A stretch of DNA of 64,000 nucleotides from Lysobacteraceae bacterium NML07-0707 (lineage in GTDB: Bacteria; Pseudomonadota; Gammaproteobacteria; Xanthomonadales; Xanthomonadaceae). The notes beneath the pieces were generated by a model that was given only the letters and a program-made list of their open reading frames with translations, ran no database searches and was not told where the DNA came from. This document shows, in pieces, positions 40,419 to 48,426 of this stretch (position 1 is its first letter; each line of letters starts with the position of its first letter). The stretch is taken from positions 1-64,000 of the forward strand of contig NWQT01000011.1 in the NCBI GenBank assembly GCA_002798295.1, in the 5' to 3' direction. The translations under genes were made by a program, and so were the position numbers.

Positions 40419-41348
40419 ATGATTGGCCGCATTGTCGAAATCGCAGACGACCGGCGCCACCTGTTCGTCAACCGCGGCTTCATGGTGGTACGCGATACCG
40501 AGGGTGAGCGCAAGGAGCTGGGTCAGGTGCCGCTGGACGACATCGCCGCCGTCATTGCCAATGCCCACGGCATCAGCTACACCAACAACCTGCTGGTGGC
40601 TTTGGCCGAGCGCGGCGCGCCCTTTGTGCTGTGCGCGGCCAACCACAATGCCGTGGGCATGCTGCTGACGCTGGACGGCCATCACGTGCAGGCCAAGCGC
40701 ATCGAAGCGCAAATCGCCGCCAGCTTGCCCACGCACAAGCGGCTGTGGGCGGTCATCGTCAAATCCAAACTGGAACAACAAGCCGCCGCACTGGAAGCCG
40801 CAGGCGTCCCCACCGCGCCCTTGACTGCATTGGTGCGCAAGGTCAAAAGCGGTGACCCGGAAAACGTCGAAGGCCAAGGTGTGCGGCGCTACTGGGGCTT
40901 GCTGTTCGGCAAGGACTTCCGCCGCGATCAGAACGCCGGCGGCCTCAACGCCCAGCTCAACTACGGCTACACCATCCTGCGCTCCGCCACCGCCCGCGCC
41001 GTGGTAGCTGCCGGCCTACATCCCAGCATTGGCCTGCACCACAGCAATGACGGTAATGCCATGCGCTTGGTAGATGACCTGATGGAGCCTTTCCGCCCGG
41101 TCATCGATCTGAAGGTCTGGCAATTGCAGTGTGCCGGCGAAGAACAAGTCACGCCCGAAGCCAAGCGCGCCCTGGTGCACACGCTTTACGATGACATGCA
41201 AAGCAGTGCCGGTGCGACGCCGGTGATGGTTTGTATGCAGAAATTGGCCGTCTCGCTAGCTCAGGTGTATCTGGGCGAACGCGACAAGCTGGAACTGCCG
41301 CTGCCGGGTCTGCCGCTCGCTTTGGCCAAAGGTCTGGATTCAGGATGA
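40419..41348 (+). CDS. cas1: Cas1 spacer-integration endonuclease
   Basis: A 309-aa Cas1, which with Cas2 inserts new spacers. The conserved metal-binding residues can be placed in ENVEGQGVRRYWGLLFG (Glu), SIGLHHSNDGNAMRLVDDLMEPFRP (His) and the following VIDLKVW (Asp). It has the N-terminal beta domain (GRIVEIADDRRHLFVNRGFMVV) typical of type II Cas1. It is spaced 14 nt from cas9 and 9 nt from cas2, forming one operon. Confidence 0.96.
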   Translation: MIGRIVEIADDRRHLFVNRGFMVVRDTEGERKELGQVPLDDIAAVIANAHGISYTNNLLVALAERGAPFVLCAANHNAVGMLLTLDGHHVQAKRIEAQIAASLPTHKRLWAVIVKSKLEQQAAALEAAGVPTAPLTALVRKVKSGDPENVEGQGVRRYWGLLFGKDFRRDQNAGGLNAQLNYGYTILRSATARAVVAAGLHPSIGLHHSNDGNAMRLVDDLMEPFRPVIDLKVWQLQCAGEEQVTPEAKRALVHTLYDDMQSSAGATPVMVCMQKLAVSLAQVYLGERDKLELPLPGLPLALAKGLDSG

Positions 41349-41357
41349 CCCCATGCC

Positions 41358-41684
41358 ATGCTCTCCGGATACCGACTGATGTGGATGCTGGTAATGTTCG
41401 ATTTACCCGTGCTCAGCAAAGCCGAGCGCAAGGCCGCCAACGATTTCCGCAAATCGTTGCTCGACATGGGTTTCGAGATGAGCCAGCTCAGCGTCTATCT
41501 GCGCTTTTGCACCAGCCAGACCCAGCTGGACACTTACGCTCGCCGAGTCGAAGCCATCCTGCCCAGCGGCGGCAAGGTCAGCGTGCTACAGTTCACCGAC
41601 AAGCAGTACGAGCGCATTCTCACCTTCCATGGGCGATCCAGACAGGCCCCGCAAAAGGCTCCGGATCAGTACAGTCTCTTTTAA
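41358..41684 (+). CDS. cas2: Cas2
   Basis: A 108-aa ferredoxin-fold protein. LMWMLVMFDLPVLSKAERKAANDFRKSLLDMGFEMSQLSVYLRF has the strand-1 Asp (FDLP) and the typical second strand. The tail SRQAPQKAPDQYSLF is like that of other type II-C Cas2. It forms the Cas1-Cas2 integrase with the upstream gene. The start could also be the internal ATG at 41379. No cas4 or csn2 follows, which is consistent with subtype II-C. Confidence 0.95.
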   Translation: MLSGYRLMWMLVMFDLPVLSKAERKAANDFRKSLLDMGFEMSQLSVYLRFCTSQTQLDTYARRVEAILPSGGKVSVLQFTDKQYERILTFHGRSRQAPQKAPDQYSLF

Positions 41685-41708
41685 AAAACTATGTTTTCGA
41701 CCGGCAAA

Positions 41709-41740
41709 AAAGCAGAAAACCCATTGAAAAACAATGGGTT
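41709..41740 (-). terminator. Terminator of the CRISPR array transcript (minus strand)
   Basis: AACCCATTG (41718-41726) and CAATGGGTT (41732-41740) form a perfect stem. Read on the minus strand the stem is followed by TTCTGCTTTTTTG. On the plus strand no U-run follows. It therefore ends transcripts coming out of the array toward cas2, supporting minus-strand crRNA synthesis. It also lies in the short leader-like gap between cas2 and the first repeat. Confidence 0.7.
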
Positions 41741-41752
41741 GCTGCTGAGAGA

Positions 41753-42904
41753 ATTATAGCTCACTGGGATTTGTGCACTGGCCGGAACTGTCGAGCGTAT
41801 TGACAGTCCGAATAAGTTATTATAGCTCACTGGGATTTGTGCACTGGCCGGAACTTGTAGCCGTCGTTCTTGGTGGCTTGGACGATTATAGCTCACTGGG
41901 ATTTGTGCACTGGCCGGAACACGGGATGTTGTCCCCCGTGCTGTACAACGATTATAGCTCACTGGGATTTGTGCACTGGCCGGAACTGTCTGCCGACAGC
42001 ACAGCACGGCTCACAATTATAGCTCACTGGGATTTGTGCACTGGCCGGAACTCCTTGGCGGGTGGTGGTTAAAGGCCGCCCATTATAGCTCACTGGGATT
42101 TGTGCACTGGCCGGAACTTCCGGCGAGAGTTCCTCATCCTTCTCTCGATTATAGCTCACTGGGATTTGTGCACTGGCCGGAACACGGTGACGCTTCGATA
42201 GTCGCAGGATTTGATTATAGCTCACTGGGATTTGTGCACTGGCCGGAACTGGCGTACCGGAACGTGCGCGGAGTAGCGGATTATAGCTCACTGGGATTTG
42301 TGCACTGGCCGGAACCGGATACCAGCGGAAGCCGTCCTCGCGCAGATTATAGCTCACTGGGATTTGTGCACTGGCCGGAACGTGTATTGACCCAAGCATC
42401 CCATAGTCCTCATTATAGCTCACTGGGATTTGTGCACTGGCCGGAACTCTAACAACGCTCGTTGGGCGATTAAAGTAATTATAGCTCACTGGGATTTGTG
42501 CACTGGCCGGAACTGCAGGGCATAGCGCACGGCGTTGACGCGGATTATAGCTCACTGGGATTTGTGCACTGGCCGGAACCTCTTCTGAGAGTAGTTGCGC
42601 AATCTGTTATTATAGCTCACTGGGATTTGTGCACTGGCCGGAACCTCTTCTGAGAGTAGTTGCGCAATCTGTTATTATAGCTCACTGGGATTTGTGCACT
42701 GGCCGGAACGGGGTTTCAGCACGGCTCACTGCGAATACAATTATAGCTCACTGGGATTTGTGCACTGGCCGGAACAGAAGCAACATGTTCTAGTTCAAGT
42801 TTTAGATTATAGCTCACTGTTTGTGCACTGGCCGGAACCCGCAGGTATTCCAGGGCACCAGCGGTGAAATTATAGCTTACTGGGATTTGTGTACTGGCTG
42901 GAAG
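41753..42904 (-). CRISPR. CRISPR array, 18 repeats and 17 spacers, type II-C
   Basis: The 36-bp repeat, in crRNA sense (minus strand), starts GTTCCGGCCAGTGC and ends CCCAGTGAGCTATAAT. It recurs every 65-66 bp with 29-30-nt spacers. Repeats 1-16 (41753 to 42775) are identical. Repeat 17 (42806-42838) lacks three bases, and repeat 18 (42869-42904) has four substitutions, three of them C to T on the plus strand. Spacers 13 and 14 (42580-42608 and 42645-42673) are identical, a duplicated unit. The repeat's last six bases TATAAT could act as a -10 box inside each repeat, as known for Neisseria II-C arrays. Degeneracy at the cas-distal end marks that as the old end. Open frames through the array are artefacts. 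Confidence 0.97.
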
Positions 42905-43074
42905 CGGTTTTTTGGCTTGGTGCTGGCTTTTATTATTGTTTACTGGTGTTTGTGTGGTGAGTGGGGTCGGGGGTATTATGGGTTTTTATTTTGTTTTGAT
43001 AAATTTTATTTTAATTAATTATTGGGTTTAATTGGTTTCTGGTTTTGTTTCTTTGGGGTGGTATATGAACTACA
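42905..43074. other. C-poor tract with a vestigial repeat at the array's old end
   Basis: In this stretch of about 170 bp the plus strand is rich in G and T but almost free of C (roughly ten), unlike the flanking GC-rich DNA. Positions 42932-42954 (ATTATTGTTTACTGG, then TGTTTGTG) still align to the first 23 bases of the plus-strand repeat at 18 positions, mostly differing by C to T. It sits one repeat period beyond repeat 18, so it is probably a nineteenth, decayed repeat. A still weaker candidate begins near 43018. I see no gene here; the gltX start follows. Confidence 0.6.
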
Positions 43075-43104
43075 ATGGCTTTCCCTGTTCAGAATGACTC
43101 GATC

Positions 43105-44505
43105 ATGACCATCCGTACCCGCTTTGCGCCTTCTCCCACTGGCTATTTGCATATCGGCGGTGCCCGTACCGCCCTGTATTGCTGGCTGGCCGCGCGCCGC
43201 GCCGGGGGGCAGTTCGTACTGCGCATCGAGGATACCGATCGCGAGCGCAGCACCCAGGCGGCGATTGATGCCATTTTGCAGGCGATGGATTGGTTGGGGC
43301 TTTCTTATGACGAAGGTCCGATTTATCAAACGCAGCGCCTTGAGCGCTACAAGGAAGTGGCCGAGCAGCTGGTAGCCGAGGGCAAGGCCTACTACGCCTA
43401 CGAAAGCCGCGAAGAACTCGATGCCATGCGCGAGGCGGCGATGGCCGCTGGCGAAAAGCCGCGTTATCGCGGCAAATACCGGGATGAAAACGCGCCCTGG
43501 CGGGATGATCCCAACCGGGTGATTCGCTTCCGCAACCCGGACAGTGGCAGCGTGGTATTCGATGACCTGGTGAAAGGCCGTATCGAATGGCAGAACAGCG
43601 AGCTGGATGATTTGGTGATTTTCCGCCCCGATGGCTACGCCACCTACAACTTCGCAGTGGTAGTGGACGATATGGATATGGGCATCACCCATGTGGTGCG
43701 CGGCGATGACCATGTCAACAATACGCCCCGGCAAATCAACCTGTATCAGGCGCTCGGCAAAACCCCGCCGGTATTTGCGCATCTGCCAATGATTCTGGAT
43801 GAGGCCGGCGCCAAACTCAGCAAGCGCACTGGCGCGGCCGATGTGATGCAGTACCGCGACGCCGGTTATCTGCCGCATGCGCTCCTGAACTATCTGGTGC
43901 GTCTGGGCTGGTCGCATGGCGATCAGGAAATCTTCACCATGAACGAGATGGTGGCGCTGTTTGACCTCAAGGATGTCAATGCCAAGGCCTCGCGTCTGGA
44001 TGCGGCCAAGCTTGGCTGGCTCAACCAGCAATATCTGAAAAACGATGCGCCCGAAGATGTGGCTCGGCATCTGCAATGGCATCTTCAGCAATGTGGCTAC
44101 GACCTGCAGCAAGGCCCGGCGCCCAAGGATGTGGTGATCGCCCTGCGCGAGCGGGTGCAGACCTTGAAGGACATGGCCGAGAAGGCCGCAGTCTGGTACC
44201 AGCCACTGAGCGAATACGACGAGGCGGCGGTCGCCAAGCACTTGGTGGAAAGCGCGCGTGCGCCGCTGACTGCGGTGCGCGAGCAATTGGCAGCGGTGAG
44301 CGACTGGCAGCAGGAAGCCGTGGCAGCGGCGCTCAAGGCCACCGCAGCAAACCTGGGACTTGGCATGGGCAAGATTGCCCCGGCGCTGCGGGTCGCCATC
44401 ACCGGCACCCAGGTCAGCCCGGATATCTCGCATACCGTGTATCTGGCAGGTCAGGCCGAGGCGCTGCGCCGGATTGATGCGGCGCTTGCCAAAATCCCGG
44501 CTTGA
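43105..44505 (+). CDS. gltX: Glutamyl-tRNA synthetase
   Basis: A 466-aa class I synthetase. The HIGH motif region is [22 protein letters not shown] and the KMSKS loop is [30 protein letters not shown] and [35 protein letters not shown] are family-specific. Length is that of bacterial GltX. I chose ATG 43105 ([13 protein letters not shown]); the frame opens at 43075 within a non-conserved leader. It lies 31 nt upstream of zur. Confidence 0.97.
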   Translation: MTIRTRFAPSPTGYLHIGGARTALYCWLAARRAGGQFVLRIEDTDRERSTQAAIDAILQAMDWLGLSYDEGPIYQTQRLERYKEVAEQLVAEGKAYYAYESREELDAMREAAMAAGEKPRYRGKYRDENAPWRDDPNRVIRFRNPDSGSVVFDDLVKGRIEWQNSELDDLVIFRPDGYATYNFAVVVDDMDMGITHVVRGDDHVNNTPRQINLYQALGKTPPVFAHLPMILDEAGAKLSKRTGAADVMQYRDAGYLPHALLNYLVRLGWSHGDQEIFTMNEMVALFDLKDVNAKASRLDAAKLGWLNQQYLKNDAPEDVARHLQWHLQQCGYDLQQGPAPKDVVIALRERVQTLKDMAEKAAVWYQPLSEYDEAAVAKHLVESARAPLTAVREQLAAVSDWQQEAVAAALKATAANLGLGMGKIAPALRVAITGTQVSPDISHTVYLAGQAEALRRIDAALAKIPA

Positions 44506-44536
44506 GTCACCGGACAGCTCGCGGCATCATGCCTGT

Positions 44537-45028
44537 ATGAGCCAGACGCATTTGCACTGTACTTCGCCCGAGCACCATGTCCACGACGCGGCGGACTTCA
44601 TCACCGCCGTTGAGCGCGCCTGTGCGCAGCGCGGCCTGCGGCTGACGCCCATCCGGGCGCATGTGCTGCGCCTGATTGCCGAAGAAACTGGCCAGCCCAT
44701 CAAGGCATACGACTTGCTGGAGAAAGTGCGCTTGAGCGATGGCCCCGGCGCGGTTGCGCCGCCTACGGTGTATCGCGCGCTGGATTTTTTGATGATGAAC
44801 GGCTTTGTGCACAAGCTCGAATCCATCAATGCCTTTGTCGCCTGCCATCATCCCGATAGCGCGCAACATTCGGTGCCGTTCCTGATCTGTAACCGTTGCC
44901 ACCGCGCCGTGGAAATGGAAGATGCCGAAATCGTCACGGCGCTGGAGTCGCGCGCCCGCGCACTGGGCTTCATGCCGCAGCGGCAAGTGCTGGAAGTGCA
45001 CGGCCTGTGTGAGCGCTGCGCGGGCTAA
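44537..45028 (+). CDS. zur: Zinc uptake regulator Zur (Fur family)
   Basis: A 163-aa Fur-family repressor. The winged-helix reads RACAQRGLRLTPIRAHVLRLIAEETGQPIKAYDLLEKV and PPTVYRALDFLMMNGFVHKLESINAFVACHHPDSAQHSVPFLICNRCHRAVEME, with the structural zinc CxxC (ICNRCH) and a second CERC pair at the extreme C-terminus. The ACHHPD-HSVPFLIC pattern and the terminal cysteines are Zur-like rather than Fur-like. Context agrees: it converges on a znuD-type receptor. When zinc is plentiful it would repress zinc uptake genes. Confidence 0.9.
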   Translation: MSQTHLHCTSPEHHVHDAADFITAVERACAQRGLRLTPIRAHVLRLIAEETGQPIKAYDLLEKVRLSDGPGAVAPPTVYRALDFLMMNGFVHKLESINAFVACHHPDSAQHSVPFLICNRCHRAVEMEDAEIVTALESRARALGFMPQRQVLEVHGLCERCAG

Positions 45029-45096
45029 CCAGAGCGGCCTTGCAAGATAGGCGGTTGCTTTGAGCTGATCCAGCAGCTCCGATTTTGATGTAATGA

Positions 45097-45123
45097 AAAC
45101 GGGGCGCAGATTGCGCCCCGTTT
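45097..45123. terminator. Bidirectional terminator between zur and znuD
   Basis: AAACGGGGCGCA-GAT-TGCGCCCCGTTT stem-loop with T-rich sequence after it on the plus strand (GTTGTTGG) and TCATTACAT on the minus strand. It serves both convergent genes. Confidence 0.85.
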
Positions 45124-45142
45124 GTTGTTGGCGAGGCTTCTG

Positions 45143-47398
45143 TCAGAAGAAGAAGCGTACGCCTGCGCTGTAACCACGGCCTTGCAGCGGCGCCAAGTCT
45201 TTCAGGTAAGAGGTGTGTACACGGGCTTCCTTGTTGAGCAGGTTGCGGCCATCGACAAACACTTCCCAGCCTTTGCCGTTACTGGTGTCGCCATGCCATG
45301 CCAAATGGGCGTTGACCCAGGTGTAGCCGACGGTTTCATGTTCGGTGCTGGCTACGCGGTCTTGCTTGAAGGTACGGGTGGCGCCCAGGGCAGCGCGGAA
45401 CACCGGGCTTTCCCAGCGCAGTTCGGCGCCGGCGCGCATCGGTGCGATGCGCGGCAGGTTGCCGCCGCTGTTGAGCAAGGCACGGTGGTTGTGGATATGG
45501 TCACCATGCACGATGGGAGCGCGGACAATGCGGCTGGCATCATTCTTCACCCGACCACGTACGCTGTCGGCAAACAGGCGCAAGTCAAAATGGCCGGTTG
45601 CGCTATCGACCAGCGTGAACAGGGCATCGGCTTCAAAGCCGTGGAAGCGCGCATCATCCTGCACCCATTTCATGACCGGAATGCCGCCATCGGTGAGCTG
45701 TGTGCCAGGACGACGCAGGCTCTCAAGGCCGGAAAGATAGATATAGTCCCGGTAGTCGGTGTAATACACGCTGGCGCCCAGACGCACGCGACCGGTCTGC
45801 CATTTGCCGCCCAATTCGATGCGGTTGGCGGTTTCAGCTTTGAGTTTGTCATCACCCACTTCAATCACGCCGGTGGCCACATGCACGCCGTTGGCGAACA
45901 GCTCTTCGATACTCGGTGCGCGCTGGGCGCGGTCAAGACCCAGATGGAATTGCAGTGCATCCCCCGCATTCCAACGCAGTGCAGCAGAGAAGTGATTGGT
46001 ATTGAAGCGGCGGCTGTCCACGCGGCCAGGCAGCAGCGGCTGCGACTGGGTTTCTACGCGATTGCGGTCATGACGTGCGCCAAGCTCCAGCTTTACTGCG
46101 CCAAAATCGCGCTGCCCCATCCAGAAAAAGCCGGTATCGCGCATTTTGCTTGGTTGCACAAAAGCCTCGTCGCCCTGCGCTGCAAAGCTGCGGCGCGTAG
46201 CTTGCAGACCGAAGGCGCCTTGCCAGCCGGCGAAGTCCTGATGCACCAGCTCCACGCGGCCTTCATGGCTACGGTTTTTGAACAGTGTGCCGATATGTTC
46301 GCCTTCAGATTCGGTATGGGTGTAGTCGGTATGCGCGTACTTGAAGCGCAGGGTTTTGAAGACGCCAAGATCATTCAAACCACCGTGCAGCTCATGGCGG
46401 CGCTGGTCGAGGTGGATGGCGACCCCGTGCTCGTCATGATGATCTTCATGGTCGTGCTCATGGCCATGTCCATGCCCGTGGTCATGCCCGTGGCCATGAT
46501 GATGGTCATGCTCGATATGCTGATGGCCTGGCACGCCATAGCGGGTGTTGTACAGGCTGGTATTGATGCCGAAATGGCCACGTTCGCCGATATAGCTCAC
46601 GCCAAGACCGGCACTGGCGGTGCGGGTGGCACTGTTGGCGAGTTTGCCCCAGTTGTCGGCATCGCGTTCTTCGCCGTGTTCTTCGGCGTGCTCGGCGCTG
46701 ACGGCATGTCCCGGGATTTTGATGTCGCCGGTCTCACGCAGCAGGCCATCGGCATGGAACACCCAGCCGCTGCCAGTGTTTGTGGTGCTGCCATCAAGGC
46801 GGAACATGCCGGTGCGCTCATCATTGACATTGCCGCCGCGCAGCTCCACGCGGCCGGAGAACGGTGAGTCGCGCAGTGCATCCGGGCTGCGGCCATCCAC
46901 CACATTGACGGCGCCGCCAATGGCGCCGCTGCCGTACAGCAGGGCAGCTGGGCCTTTCAATACTTCAATACGGTCGGCCATAAACGGCTCGATGCTGACC
47001 GCGTGATCAACGCTGACGGTGGAGACATCGCCACTGCCGGTGCCGCTGCTCAATACCTGTACGCGCGCGCCATCGAGGCCGCGGATGATCGGTCGGCCCA
47101 CACCGGGGCCAAAGTAGGAGCTTTGAATGCCCGGCAGGCGCTCAAGGCTAGCCCCAAGGGTGGCGGCCTTTTCTTCATCAAGACGCTCGCCTGCCAGCAC
47201 ATCCACCGGACGTACCAAGTCTTCGGCCGTTTGGTGCAGTGGCGTAGCGGTGACTTTCACCTTGTCCAGAAGATCATGCGCCGGGCTGCGATGCTCGTCA
47301 TGGCTTTGGGCAAAACCGGTAGCCGGGACGGCCAGGGCAAGCAGTAGCGCATGGGTCAAAAGATGGCGACGCGGGGGGAGGGGGAGGATTTTCGTCAT
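45143..47398 (-). CDS. znuD: TonB-dependent zinc receptor (ZnuD-like)
   Basis: A 751-aa outer-membrane receptor. It has a signal peptide (ALLLALAVPATGFA) followed by a His-containing start of the mature protein. A plug domain follows (DKVKVTATP TonB box region, LERLPGIQSSYFGPGVGRPIIRGLDGARVQVL, GPAALLYGSGAIGGAVNVVDG). The beta-barrel ends in RGYSAGVRFFF with a terminal Phe. An external loop near residues 290-325 is a His/Asp/Glu-rich run (HIEHDHHHGHGHDHGHGHGHE), a feature of ZnuD receptors that capture zinc. The link to zur on the opposite strand supports this. Cadmium or other metals cannot be excluded. Confidence 0.9.
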   Translation of the reverse strand: MTKILPLPPRRHLLTHALLLALAVPATGFAQSHDEHRSPAHDLLDKVKVTATPLHQTAEDLVRPVDVLAGERLDEEKAATLGASLERLPGIQSSYFGPGVGRPIIRGLDGARVQVLSSGTGSGDVSTVSVDHAVSIEPFMADRIEVLKGPAALLYGSGAIGGAVNVVDGRSPDALRDSPFSGRVELRGGNVNDERTGMFRLDGSTTNTGSGWVFHADGLLRETGDIKIPGHAVSAEHAEEHGEERDADNWGKLANSATRTASAGLGVSYIGERGHFGINTSLYNTRYGVPGHQHIEHDHHHGHGHDHGHGHGHEHDHEDHHDEHGVAIHLDQRRHELHGGLNDLGVFKTLRFKYAHTDYTHTESEGEHIGTLFKNRSHEGRVELVHQDFAGWQGAFGLQATRRSFAAQGDEAFVQPSKMRDTGFFWMGQRDFGAVKLELGARHDRNRVETQSQPLLPGRVDSRRFNTNHFSAALRWNAGDALQFHLGLDRAQRAPSIEELFANGVHVATGVIEVGDDKLKAETANRIELGGKWQTGRVRLGASVYYTDYRDYIYLSGLESLRRPGTQLTDGGIPVMKWVQDDARFHGFEADALFTLVDSATGHFDLRLFADSVRGRVKNDASRIVRAPIVHGDHIHNHRALLNSGGNLPRIAPMRAGAELRWESPVFRAALGATRTFKQDRVASTEHETVGYTWVNAHLAWHGDTSNGKGWEVFVDGRNLLNKEARVHTSYLKDLAPLQGRGYSAGVRFFF

Positions 47399-47428
47399 GC
47401 TTTGTTGTAGAGTAGTGGTTACAAGGTA

Positions 47429-47462
47429 GCAAATGTTATATTGTTCCCTGTCCTTCGGGCAA
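47429..47462 (-). promoter_or_regulatory. znuD promoter with Zur-like half-site
   Basis: On the minus strand TTGCCC (47457-47462) and TATAAC (47435-47440) are spaced 16 bp, fitting a sigma-70 promoter 36 nt upstream of the znuD ATG. The -10 box overlaps AAATGTTATA (47431-47440), one half of the known gammaproteobacterial Zur operator. The other half is poorly conserved. It lies in the znuD/merC divergent region and could control both genes. Confidence 0.45.
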
Positions 47463-47601
47463 GGGTTGCGCCAAGGTCATTGATGTGCCGTTTGCCAAAT
47501 CAGGCGTGTAACCGGTGGATTTGCAAGGGCTTTATGCGCAAGAGGCAGTAAAGGGTGGGGCTACCTTGACACTTATCACTTCGAGGCTTGGACTGACCAA
47601 C

Positions 47602-48036
47602 ATGGCGCAATCAGGAACACGTTTGCAAACGGCTGACCGCATCGGTTTTGCCGCATCCATGCTGTGTGCAGTCCACTGCGCTGCATTGCCGATCCTGATG
47701 GCATTGCTGCCGGCGCTGGGACTGGGCAGTCAGGGCTGGGTGGATATTGACCAGGGCGTGGTGGTGTTCGCCACTGTGCTGGCGGCCACCACCTTGACGA
47801 CCGGCTGGCGCCGCCATCGTGCCTACCATGCCTGGGGTTTTTTGCTGCCAGCATTGTTGCTGCTATGGTTGGGCGCCTTCGGGCCGTTCCATGCGCATGG
47901 GGATGAGCAACCCTATGCCTGGCTGCACTGGGGGCTGATGGTGCCAGGTGGGGTGTTGCTGGCGTTGGCGCATTTGACCAATATGCGTCTGACGCATCGT
48001 GCCGGGATGCTGGCAGTTACAAAAAATCAGGGCTGA
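47602..48036 (+). CDS. MerC-domain membrane protein
   Basis: A 144-aa protein. The motif RIGFAASMLCAVHCAALPILMALLPALGLG has the paired Cys-His segment (LCAVHC) of MerC proteins. Three further membrane helices follow and a His-containing loop (FHAHGDEQ) lies near residue 100. MerC imports mercuric ion in mer operons, but homologues beside Zur and znuD genes are more likely to take part in zinc handling. ATG 47602 was chosen; the frame is open from 47515. It is divergent from znuD (203 bp). Confidence 0.85.
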   Translation: MAQSGTRLQTADRIGFAASMLCAVHCAALPILMALLPALGLGSQGWVDIDQGVVVFATVLAATTLTTGWRRHRAYHAWGFLLPALLLLWLGAFGPFHAHGDEQPYAWLHWGLMVPGGVLLALAHLTNMRLTHRAGMLAVTKNQG

Positions 48037-48122
48037 TTGTCACTTGGCTTTATGCTAGGCTTGGCGTTTACTTTTCATCCCTGCGCGGCTGCGCAGGACA
48101 ACTACTATCAGGAGCAATCATC

Positions 48123-48290
48123 ATGGGCAAAGGCGACCGCAAGACCGCCAAGGGCAAGCGTTATAACTGCAGCTACGGCAATGTCCGTCCGAAGGCCGTC
48201 AATAAGGCTGCGGGCTCTGCAGCTGCCCCGGTAGTCAAGAAAGCCGCAGGCAAAAAGACTGTGACCAAGAAGACCAGCAAGGCTGCTTGA
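48123..48290 (+). CDS. 30S ribosomal protein Thx (bTHX)
   Basis: A 55-aa basic protein. MGKGDRKTAKGKRYNCSYGNVRP is the conserved core of the small ribosomal protein Thx (MGKGDxKTxxGKxxxxSYGxxRP), which lies in the head of the 30S subunit. A Lys/Ala-rich tail (KKAAGKKTVTKKTSKAA) extends it beyond the Thermus form. AGGAG stands 8 nt before the ATG and a terminator follows. Confidence 0.9.
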   Translation: MGKGDRKTAKGKRYNCSYGNVRPKAVNKAAGSAAAPVVKKAAGKKTVTKKTSKAA

Positions 48291-48318
48291 TTGGATTGCA
48301 GGCAAATTCGATTAGCCG

Positions 48319-48336
48319 ACGCCCCGCAAGGGGCGT
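48319..48336 (+). terminator. Terminator after thx
   Basis: ACGCCCC-GCAA-GGGGCGT followed by TGTGCATTTT, 29 bp after the thx stop. Confidence 0.7.
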
Positions 48337-48378
48337 TGTGCATTTTAGGAGAGCCTGTTTGCTATCAAGCGCGCGAAA

Positions 48379-48402
48379 GAATGGAGCCTGGAGGCTCCAT
48401 TC
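48379..48402 (-). terminator. Terminator after the second TonB receptor
   Basis: AATGGAGCC and GGCTCCATT pair around TGGA. On the minus strand CTTTCG follows. It lies 24 bp downstream of the receptor's stop codon. Confidence 0.6.
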
Positions 48403-48426
48403 TTCACACAGCCGGTTTGCGGGGTG

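Noticed and set aside
41681-42555. Long reading frames with repeated peptides (YSSLGFVHWPE, VPASAQIPVSYN) across the array
   Set aside because: They are translations of the 36-bp CRISPR repeat on either strand; spacing and identity are explained by the array.
45122-46867. 581-codon frame antisense to znuD
   Set aside because: A shadow frame; the minus strand encodes a full TonB receptor.
47402-47601. Full palindromic Zur operator
   Set aside because: Only one half-site (AAATGTTATA) is convincing, so it is reported at low confidence instead.
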